Shown here one piece after another: positions 1 through 12,000 of a stretch of 64,000 bases of DNA; position 1 is the first letter of the stretch; each line of letters begins with the position of its first letter. Where the stretch lies: the NCBI GenBank assembly GCA_014381825.1, contig JACNKX010000149.1, forward strand, positions 62,001-126,000, given 5' to 3'. A model generated the notes under the pieces. It ran no database searches, was not told the DNA's origin, and saw nothing but the letters and a program-made list of their open reading frames with translations. The translations under genes and the position numbers were made by a program. This DNA comes from Planctomycetota bacterium. GTDB lineage: Bacteria > Planctomycetota > Planctomycetia > Pirellulales > Pirellulaceae.

Positions 1-2
1 AA

Positions 3-3000
3 GTGCGGATCGATGTGCAGGCGACGGCTCTTGAGGCAACCTCGCAAGGCTTAATTATCTCATCAGAAATCAGCGCTCGACCCTACTTGCTGGACCTACC
101 GGGCGGGAACGACGAGCCTGGGCATCGCGACTTCCCTGCCGAGGTTGGCCAAGGCATCGAGGAGCACATCAACACGCAATTCGGTGACAACGGACACGAC
201 GAGACGCCAGGTGTCACGACCGTGCTCTATAACTTCCAGCAATTCTATGGTGTCGACCCCCAGAACGTGCCCCTTAACAATGCGATTACCGAACAGCAGA
301 AGATCCGGGGCCGCGAAGCGTTCCAACTCTGGGGCAACTACCTCGGCGTCCAGTTCTTAGAAACGGCGAGTGATGGCCTGACGATTGTCACTGGCGATTT
401 GAATGTCATCGATCCCCTGCGATCCGATGTCCTCGAGTTCATAGCGAACGATTTTCGTGTCCGGATCGATCCTCTGTTCGCCAACGGCATGCTTGTCATG
501 GACAGTGCTGTCCAGTGGAACGAGGATCTCGGCGGCGATTGGTTCCTCAATACGATGGTTAGCATTGGAAGCATGTTGGGGCTCGATTTAGCCAGCGATT
601 TGCCGACAACTGAGTTGATGGCCCGATTTACAGCGCCGCTCGATCCGCTCACGTTGGAGAACACACCTTACTTCAACGCCCCCGACCCAGAGCCGATTTT
701 TCCTGGCAATGCCGACATCCTCCACGGTCAGCAGTTGTATCGACCTGACGGAGTAGACGTCGATCTTTACCGATTCCAAGTCGATCTCGACCCTGGTCTT
801 CTCGGTCTTGTCACTGCGGAGACATTCGCCGAGCGACTGCCGAACTCCAGTCTGCTGAATACCGTGATGTCGTTGTATCGCGAGAATCCAGATGGGACGC
901 GCGAGCTGATTGCGCGGAACGACGATTACTTCAGTAGCGACTCGTATATCGAGTTGGAACTCGCCGCGGGCGTCTATTACATCGGCGTTTCGGCAAGCGG
1001 AAATTCGGATTTTGACCCAACGATCGGCGACACCGGATTTGGCGGCACTTCGCAAGGGAAATACGACTTGCGATTGAACTTCCGTTCGCAAGTCGATGCG
1101 GAAGACGCGATTCGCGATGCGGATGGCACACCGACCAAGCTCGACGGCGATGCTGACGGAGCGCCGGGTGGCGTCTATGATTTCTGGTTTCAAACACAAC
1201 CGCTGAATCGCGTGTTGACCATCACGGGGACCGGTGTCGACTATGTCGATGGCCAAGTCTTGACCCTGACGAACAATCAAGGCTTAGTGCGTCGGTTCGA
1301 GTTTGATAGTTCCCCAGACAGCAGCCCGACCGTCCAACCGGGAAATGTTCGGATTAAGTTCACACCGACGACTAGCGCAGCATCGCTCGCGACACAACTC
1401 GCCACAAAGATCACCGACGCGCTCAATGGATTCGGGACGACGATGGTGGCGACGCCATCTGGAAATCAGGTCATTCTGGGCGGCGCCGATGGGCAATCAG
1501 CGAGCGAACGAGCCATCTCGCTTAGTAACGGTTTTGTTGGCATCGACGTCGCCGGTCGGACGCTATTTGTCGACAAGCTTGCAGGTCCGAATGCCGATGG
1601 TTCAATCGCACGACCGTTTAACAGTATTGCGAAAGCCAGCGTGCCGAATGCCTTCGCTTCTGCCCAGCCGAGCGACATTGTTCGGATCGTGGGAAATGGT
1701 GGAGTAGACAGCGACATCGACTCGATCGACGACAATTTTGCATATGAAATTGGTGCCGGGGCGCTTGCTGGACAATTCCTCGAAGACGGCACTGAGATGT
1801 CTGTCCCTCGCGGTGTAACGGTGATGATCGATCCTGGTTCGATCTTCAAGATGCGTCGGTCGCGGATTGGCGTCGGCAGTTCGTCGCTGACAGTTGATCG
1901 AAGTGGCGGGGCGATTCAGGTTTTAGGAACACCCGATCGAAACGTGATCTTTACGTCATGGTTCGACGAATCAATCGGTCGTGACACGCACCAGCCACAG
2001 ACGACACCTGGTCGTGGTGATTGGGGAGGAATCGTACTGCGATCAGATGTCGATCGCGCCGAGTCACGCGATAATCTTGAAGATCAGGGCATCTTCTTGA
2101 ACTACATCAATCATGCCGATATCCGGTACGGCGGTGGTGGTGGTGTTGTTATCGATGGCGTTCAACAAGTTGTCCAGCCGATTCAGATCATTCAAACCCG
2201 TCCGACGATTACGTACAATCTCATTACGGAAAGCACCGACTCGGCGATTTCGGCGACCCCGAACAGCTTCGAGGAAACCAATTTCCACTCTCCACAGTTT
2301 CAAACTGCGGGTGAATTCACGTCGGACTATGATCGCGTTGGACCGGAATTCTCGTTCAACAAGTTGGTGAACAACTCGACGAACGGCTTGTTCATTCAAC
2401 TCGACACACCGGCTGGCAACACCTTGCGGTCGCTGATGGTTCCGGCGCGATTCGATGATACGGACATCGTGCATATTCTTTCCGAAAATCTTGTCATCGA
2501 AGGTAGTTCCGGCGATCCATTCCTTGACCTGGAGCGACCTGCGGTCGAGTTGATCACGTTCACGCCGCGAACGGGCGGATCGCTGTTGCCGTCGACCTAT
2601 GACTACAAAGTGACGTTTGTTGATATTAATGGCTTCGAAGGTCGCCCCTCGCGTGCCACTTCTAGTGTTACGATAGCGGCGCCGAATACCGCTATTCAGC
2701 TGAATCAGATACCTCCGGCGACGGGCGATTTTGTCAAACGCCGTATCTATCGAACGGACAGCTCTCAGGGCGGCATCTACACGCTTGTCGCGGAGCTAAA
2801 CGCATCCGACACGGTATTCGTCGACACCGGAATTTCACAATCGGCTGTCCTTCAACGCGATCCACCGGATGTTGACACCGTTCTATCGGTGCCTCAATCA
2901 CGGGGCTCGTTGGCACAGGGAACGTACAACTATCGCGTCGTTTTCGTCGATGCGCAGGGCCGCGAAGGAGCAGCATCCGATCCGACGGCGGATGTTCAGA

Positions 3001-6000
3001 TTAGCGGAACGCCAGTTCAAGGCGGAGTGGCGCTGAGCGGTTTGCCGCCGGTGAAGGGCGAGTTTGTGTCGCGAAGGCTGTACCGAAGTACGGTTGGAGG
3101 AATTAGCCCGTATACTTTGGTTGCTGCATTGGACGCATCTTCATCGACTTATACAGACGATGGTTTCGCTTTGGGCGGAACGCTTGATCCGGGTGCGATT
3201 GGAGTGATCCGTGCTCGACCACATGCACGTCTCGCGATCGATCCGGGCAGCGTCGTCAAACTCGAGGGTGCTCGCTTCGAGGCGAACTTTGGCGCCCAAT
3301 TCCTCGCAGAGGGAACCGATGGACTACCGGTAATCTTTACGTCTCGGTTGGATGATACGTACGGTGCTGGCGGAACGTTTGATACCAATGACGATGATGA
3401 CCAAGCGAATGGGGAATCGTCACCGGCTCCTGGTGATTGGGGCGGCATATTCCTCGGGCACCTCTCCGCAGGCAGTATCGATCATTCGGTGATTTCCTTT
3501 GGTGGCGGTATCACTCGAGTCGAAGGTACGTTCGCTGGATTCAATGTTATCGAAGTTCATCAAGCTGATTTGCGTTTGACAAACAGCATCATCGAAAACA
3601 ACGCGGAAGGTATCGGAGGTCAGGGCCCGCTCGATCGGTTCGGACGCGGTTACAACCTGCCCGCCACGATCTTTGTTCGCGGCGCCCAACCGGTGATCGT
3701 CGATAACGTAATCCGCGACAATAACACGTCGTACGACGATCCGTTGAAGTCGGCCGCCAACTTCCAGATGCCGGTCATCACGATCAATGCGAATTCGCTG
3801 ATCCACGATAATCTTCTCGATCGAGGGCGATCGACCGGAGAAATCGATCGGGTCACTCGCTACGGTGATAACTTTGGCCCGCTCGTCCGCGGCAACCAAC
3901 TTGACAACAACGCCCTAAATAGCATGGTTGTTCGAGGCGAGATCCTGACGACACAGAGTATTTGGGACGACACGGATATCGTCCACGTCCTGACAAATCA
4001 GTTTGATCAGCAAGACATTCGTAACGGTCAACGAAAGTGGTCCTTTGACGAAGTCGTGATTCCCGAGCATCACACGTACGGTGGGCTGCGATTAAAAAGT
4101 AGCCCGACGGAAAGTCTCGTTGTGAAGTTGCTCGGCGCAGGGCAGCTCAATAATAACTTCAATCTCGTTGACGATGGCCGAATTGATAACCGCAATCGAT
4201 ATAACGGCGCTGGTTTTACGGCCAGCGGCAACCCGATCGGTATCGATGATCGAATTGGCGGATCTTTGCATATTATCGGTCAGCCAGGTTTCCCTGTCGT
4301 CATTACATCTCTGCATGACGATTCCGTTGGCGCAGGTGTTCAACCCGATGACACGCCTCAAACGGATACGAACAATAACGGGATCAATTCCATTCCTCGT
4401 CCGAACGATTGGCGCAGCGTGTTGTTAGACCAACACAGCAATGATCGCAACGTCGAGATCATCACTGAATTTGAATCTCCCGATGCAGTTGCTCCAGGAG
4501 TAAACGCGACCACGGATACGTCACAGTTCGTGGGCGACTTGGCTCCGAACGAACAGAGTGGCGATGACAATCTTCGTATGGGCTTCGAGATTCATGGATT
4601 CTTGAACGAGCCGGGAGATATTGACACCTACGGTTTCAATGCGGCTGCCGGGACGGAACTTTGGCTGGATATCGATCGCACCGCGTTCACACTCGACTCG
4701 GTTATCGAAGTTCTCGATTCCAACGGGAATGTGTTGGCTCGGTCCAACGACACATTGACCGAGATCAACGGCGTCGATTTCATTTCGCCGCTGTTGCAAC
4801 CAAATCTCGTTAGTCCGTTACAAAAATCGCCCGAGCCATATATCCCAAGACACGCCTCGGGCTTGCCAAAGGATTTCTACAGCTGGAATCCGCTTGATGC
4901 TGGCTTGCGTTTTGCCTTGCCCGGAAACGCGGGCACACGGAACACGTATCATGTGCGAATTCGCAGCAACGATGGTCTGACGAGCGGCGTCTATCAATTC
5001 CAAGTCCGGACGCAAGAGAAGGATGAGTTCCCTGGTTCGACCGTTCGATTCGCGAACATTCGCTATGCCAATAACGGAGTCGAAGTCATCGGACTTCCAG
5101 CACATTCTCCCTTGTTGGGCGAGGCAGCCGAGGATGAGGAAACTAGCGGCGTGTTGGCCAATAATAACAGCATCACGCCGCCGGGCACGATTCCCGGACA
5201 GCGTCCTCAATTCGTAGGCAACTTGCTGACCGCGGATCGCGCGACCGTCTCCATTGCCGGTTCCGTGGCAAGTGCTGCGGATGTGGATTTCTACGAGTTT
5301 GACGTCCAATACACTTCCATCGCGAACCCGCAAAATGTGGCCCATTCGGCGACAACTTTTGATATCGACTACGCCGATGCGTTGGTGCGTTTGAATTCCA
5401 GCCTGTGGGTCTTCGATGCCAACGGTGAGTTGGTACTTGCCGGCGGTGATTCCAATATCGCCGAGGATCGATCCGGTCCGTTGGCAGGGAGCGATTTGAC
5501 AGATTTGACGCGCGGCAGCGTGGGCCCGAACGACCCCTTTATCGGTCCCGTCGAACTCCCCGAAGGTAAGTACTTCACAGTCGTAACGTCCAACGGTCGC
5601 ATCCCCAGCGTGTTGGCACAGAACCCGGAAGCCCGCTTGGAGCCTGTCAATTCAGTTCGCCGGATCGCCGAGGACCACATTGCCGAGAGTACGTTTACGA
5701 CGGCGGAGGCACCTGTCGTTGAAGTGTTATTGGACCCCACATTTGTGGGCACTGGAAATAACCTATGGCACGTCACCGAGAATCGAGCCGACGACATCAC
5801 ACACGGAATCAATCCGTCGTTTGACGGTAGCCGCGGTTTTCTGGCATCAGGCGCGTTCCGCGAAGTGGAGGCCAACGATACGCTGCTTACCGCGCAGAAC
5901 ATCGATAATGGCCCATGGAGCTTGAATTTTGATCCAGACGTCGGGTTCCTGACCACGAACAACTCCACCACCTCGCCGCACATCACAATCCAAGGGACGG

Positions 6001-9000
6001 GAGACGGCACGTTTGACTATTATTCGTTCACCGTTGCGAGGACAAGCGAGATTGGTGTGTTCGACATTGACTATGCCTTCACTGGCGATCCCTCCAGTCT
6101 CGATTCGGAGTTGTTTGTTTATGATCCAACGACGGGCCAGCGGGTGCCGAGCTTTTTCGAAAACCTGGATCCCTTCACCAATCTTGGCGGCGGAGGGAGT
6201 ATCGACGGGCCGATTGCATCGCGGACTCCAGATGCCTATCTAGTGACGTTCTTTCCAGGCCCCGGCACTTACGTGGTCGGCGTCGGCCGCTTCGATAGCG
6301 TCGGATCACCGGGTGGTATCACCGGCAATGCGCCCTTGCTGGGCCAACGATATACGCTCAATATTTCGCTAGAGGATCACGCAGTCGGAGGCGGCGGTAT
6401 CACGGGCAACGGTGACCGCAGCTTCTACTTTGGCGAGGATGCAGCAGCCACTGTGCCGCAAGGTGCCATGGGCCAACTGGTCTCCAATCCGTTCAGCTTG
6501 GCCGGCTACTCCGCACAAGATTTACCGAACCTGTATTTTAATTATTACTTAAACAACAGCGCATCCAGTGACGCTTTCCGGGTCTATGTGGACGATGGCT
6601 CGGCGACACCGACGCTGATTGCGTCCAGCAACTCGACCGAGGTGTCAGGGCAGAACCTCATTAACATTCCCCAGACTAGTAACGATGTCTGGCGGCAGAT
6701 GCGTTTGGATCTGGGAGCCTTCGCGGAAAAGGAAAACCTGCAACTGCGTTTCGAGTACGAAGACGGCAGCGCCGCGCTGAGCGAAGGCGTTTATATTGAT
6801 GACCTCATCATCGGTTTTGCCGAACGTGGCGAAATGGTGACGTTCCCGCCGCCCTCGGCGCGGCAATTCCCCGCCAACATATCGACGTTCACGCAAGTCA
6901 ATACTCCGCCAGGCGAAGTTCTGGTTGGTGATTATCAATTGGAGATTCGACCGACTTCACCATTCGGCCGGACGATTACGAATTCCAACGTGAGCCTCAT
7001 CCTGTCTTCAACCTTGGACACCAATGATCGACTGGCGGAACAGACCACGTTGGTTGCACTCGATGGGTCGCTGGTCGTTGATGGCCAGACATTCGCGATT
7101 AACGATGGCGTGAACGAAGTTGTCTTTGAGTATGAAGATCCAGAATTGGGCAACGGCGTCGCAGCGGGTAACGTCGAAATTCGATTCAAGTCGTTCGATT
7201 CGACGCTCGGAATGTTTTTACCAGATCTCGATCATGTTATTGCTCGTCGAATTCGTGATGCCGTCAACAGTCCTCAAGTGCAATCGCGCCTAGACATCAC
7301 GGCGGCATCCTCAGACGGAGAAGAGAGCGGGACGGTCAGTACGTCCAGCCGCATCGATCTCTTTGGTGGCGCGATCGTCGCCCAGCCAGATCCGTTCTCC
7401 ATCACGGACGTCACGAACGACGCGAATCTGCTCCGCGATGTCATCGCTGGCAATGGGATCGCACTGGAAGGTACTCCGAAGTTTACCGGCGGCGCGACAT
7501 CGGCTGGCTTGTTTACTGGCGGTTTGCCGATCTTCGAAATGGAACGCGGTATCATTCTCTCGACGGGAGATGCACGATCCGCCGATGGACCGAACGCCAC
7601 TGATACTCTCGTTGGCCGCGCCTCGCTTGCCGGAGACCAAGACCTGGACGCCGAATTCGGACTCGATCCCATGACCGGTCCGGTGACGGAAGACACAACG
7701 TCGTTGGAGTTCGACTTCCGCATGGTCGATGGCATCGGTCTCGATGTTAACGGCACATTGAATCTCAACTTCGTTTTTGCATCCGAGGAATACAACGAGC
7801 AGGTTGGCACGGACTTCACAGATGTCCTCGCGATCTTTGTCGATGGCCAGAACATCGCTCTCGTACCTGGTACGACTGATCCCGTATCCGTAGCAACCGT
7901 GAATTCCGGCAACCCCTTCGATTCGTCGGGTGCGACGGGACAGAATCCGACTTTCTACGTCAATAACGATCCTCAAGAAAATGGAGAATTCCTGAGCGAG
8001 CTAGGATATGACGGGCTCACTCGCAAGATGACAGCGTCGCTGCCGCTTCTCGCAGGCGTTCATTCCATTAAGATCGTAGTTTCGGATGTTGGCGATACGG
8101 CTGGCGATAGCGCGGTCTTCATCGAGGCGAACAGTCTTGCGGATACGCAGTTCGTCTTGCCGCCAACCGGCATTCAGAACATTCGTCACACAGGCTTTGG
8201 CGATATGAATTTGGCCCGACCGCAGGGGCAGGTAAAGATTCATTCGAACACTATCACGCAACCGAAGACGGCTGGTATCGTCGCCGACGCGGGGCTACGA
8301 GGCTGGGATGGTCAAGTTTCGACCGAGCGCGACGCGGTCGCGTTCATCGGATTCGACGGTATCCCCTCGCCGATCCGATTGCAGCAACCGTCTCCCGGTC
8401 CGGCTCGCAATCTAGTTGCACAGAACAACACCCCTAGTCTCGGCGGCTTCACTCCGGGTGTGTCGATTGTCAACAACACGATTGATACTCCAGGTTTGCT
8501 GGGAATTCATGTGAGCGGCGACACCGTTCCCTGGGAATTGACGACCCTGGACGGCGACTCAATTATCGATGCAACGACGTTCACGGTTACCGCATTCGGA
8601 CAGTCGGTGACGTTCGAATGGGAAGACATCAACGGGATTCCCGATCCGCTTGGTGGAGTTGTGAATGGTGGCGAAGGTTGGCGGGACGGTAATATTCCCG
8701 TGTTTTATATGAGAGGGGACTCGTCACCCCATGCTTTTTGCCATCCGATCATCAATCCATCCTGTGTTCCGCGAAGCACAGCGTATACGCCCCAGGAAGT
8801 TGCAATTGCTGTAAAGGACGCGATTGATAATAGTATCCTCGTCTCCAACGATAGTACTCTGGTCGCGCAAGCGATCGTTGGTGTGAGCCGAATATCTTCC
8901 TCGTCGGGCATCCTATTTTCCGGCGATGATCCAGCTGTTTATGTAGAACATGCTTCGAGTATTGGAGGTCGCGGTTTCGCGAGCATCCGGCCAAGCGCTC

Positions 9001-12000
9001 TAGGTCGCGCTCCCCAGCCGTTCTCGAAGGTCGTTAACAACACGATCTTCGGTAACAACGGTACGGCCTCGTCGTTCCCAGAAGCGAATGTCGAACCGAA
9101 CGATACGCTCTTTAACGCGATCGATACACGACAGGGAACGCAGCGCACGCCAGAGAGCTATATCGCCTCCGGCCGCATTGATGATTCTGTTAACTTTCGT
9201 GAAAACTCAGAGCAAGACGTCGACTTCTATCAGTTCGAGTTGCATATCGGCGACCGTGTCACGATCGATGTGGATGCAAACACGATCGGCAGCGGTGTGG
9301 ACGCGATCCTCCGCCTCTTTGATTCAGTGGGCGAGGAACTTGCCGTTAACTTCAACGCAGCCGCACCAGGGGAGGCGGGAGTTGGAAATGATCCGTTCCT
9401 CGACTTCACGGCTACGGAAAACGGCACGTACTACGCCGCGGTTAGTAGCTTTGGAAATGATCAATACAGCCCGTTAAGTCTGGCAGATCGTGTCGCTGGC
9501 GGTTCAACGGGAATTTATGATATCGAGATTAACGTACGAACGCCGCGGACGTTTATCGTCGAGTTACAACACACGGGCAGTCCGGGGGTCAGCACGGCAT
9601 CTGGCACATTGACGATCGAGGATGTTGCGGGCAACGTCGCAACCGTTCAGGTTGGTACTGCCGCGCGTCATCCGGAGGTGGCGGTCAATCTCGCTGCCTC
9701 GATAAACGGCGCCGGCAGCCTTAGTAATCGACAGGATCTTCCAAATGGGGCCTTTGGCGTTGCCAATCCGCTGCAACGCGTGACCGCCGAAGCGTTTGGT
9801 TCGATCTCACAGGATCGATTTGGGACGGATCGTGACACAGGAGCCCCGCGAACGAATGCGGAACGCTATGTGGTCATTCGTAACGCGGTCGACGTTGCCG
9901 AAACGGGCTCTGGGTTCCGTGTAATTGGCTCCGCGTCCGGCACGCCGTTCAATAATATTGACGATTTGTTAGTGGAACGCGGCATTCTCGTGTCTGAACA
10001 AGCGACTCCAACTCTCCTAAATAACATCGTCGCAAACACACAGGTCGGAATTCAACAGGCGCAATTCATCGCAGACAGTCGCGGACCGGCCGACGATGTC
10101 GGAGCCATCGGTGGTCTGGTAGTTGGTGGAACGCTCTATCAAAACAATGAGACACAAGATTCGAATCTACCTCTGACGGTGCAGGACTTTAATGAATCCT
10201 TGGCCGGTAGCGAACCGCTATTCGTTAACGCTGCTGCTGGCGATTTCCTGCCGGCCCCTTTTTCTTTTGCCATCGATAGTGCGATCGATTCTCTCATCGA
10301 GCGCAACGAATTCGAGTCAATTAAGGACGCCGTGGGACTAGCCCTATCCCCGGTCTTGGCTCCTGATATCGACGGGACGGGACAGCTGCGTGTTGATGAC
10401 CCAGAGCAGTCGACTCCGCAAGGATTCGGTGGTCAGGTGTTCAAAGATCGTGGTGCCCTTGATCGAGCGGACTTCGTCGGACCCTCCGTGACGCTTGTGA
10501 ATCCGCAAGACAACGATTCGCAGGGCATCGACATCGATCCATCTTTGTCGATTGTTCAACTGGACTCGGGAGTCTACTCCAACTTTTCATTGCAAATTGT
10601 AGACGGCTTTGAAGCGGCTGACCCGTTTCCTGGTATTGGGGTAAATGACGAGACGCTGGAGGGTCGCATCGTTCCGATCGGCGAAGAAGGACTGCAACTC
10701 GACGTCACAGGGCCAGCGATAACTCTGTTCCAAAACGGTGTCTTCCTCCGCGAAGGGATCGATTACACCTACCGCTTCAACACGACAAGTAACACCATTG
10801 TCTTGACGCCGCTCTCCGGTATCTGGCCCAATGACAAAGTTTACGAAATCAGCGTTAATAATCGCGATCGTTTTGTCATCGACGCTGCGGGTGGCCGTGA
10901 TCTCGATGATACATCGGCGTTTAAGATTACCAACGACTTGGGCGACACCGCTACTTTTGAATTTGACAAGGGCTTCAGTCTGACAGTCGCCAAGACACTC
11001 GGCTTGCAGGTTCCGGCGAGTGGCGCGAGCGCCAACGGAATCGTCGATGGTCAGCAGTTTACGATCAACGACGGTTCGCTGGGCATCAACACGCCAGTGA
11101 TTTTTGAGTTCGATCAGAATAATAATTGGTCCGGGAATGCTCGCCGTATCGCGTTCCCAGCGGGTGGTACTGCCGACGAAATCGCCGATGCGATCGTGAG
11201 TGCTCTCGCGAACGCACATTTGCCGGCGTTGGATGCTCAAGGCCAACCGCTCGCCATCCAACCAGAAGTTCTATCAATTCCGCTTTTGCCACGAAATTTA
11301 GGCAGCGGACTGGTCCACGTCGGAGCAACCGACGCTCACCGTGTGGACGTCGGCTCTTCCGCGCTGACATCGACCGTTGCGAAGACCGTCTTGCGAGTCC
11401 CCCAAGGCCCGCAGCTGGGAACACCCGCGGTCCAAGATGGCGAAACATTCTTCGTTGATCATGCTGGTCAACTTTCCGTTTTCGAATACGAACAAGCCTC
11501 TCGCACTGCCGGGTTCATTGCTTCGACCGATACCATGATCACAGTCGTCGACCAATCCGCTTTCCCGGCAAATGCTCCGTTCGATATTCGAATTGAAGGC
11601 GAGCAGCTACGAGTCACTCAAATCTTCCCATCTGGTGGTAACGCCGCAAGCTTTACTGTGCAACGTGGTGTGAACGGAACGACAGCCGCCGCACATCTAG
11701 ATCAGGTACTCGTAACTAATGCGGTACTTCCAGCGAATGCGATTTTGTTTGCAAATTCTGATTCGCGAGAGACAATCGCTACGGCTACGGCGAATGCGTT
11801 GTCGCTCCCACTGTCGAATGGATTTCAGCTCGGTTTGAATGCGTTCCACGTGGGCAGCGGGATTATTGAATTGAGTGGAATCACGGATCACATCTTCAAT
11901 GTGGCGAGTTCAGGGCTTGTTGCTACGATCGGGCAAGTACCAGTTGGGATCACTGTTCCAGAAGCCGGCGCCGCCGCGATCATGGACAATGAGACGTTCA

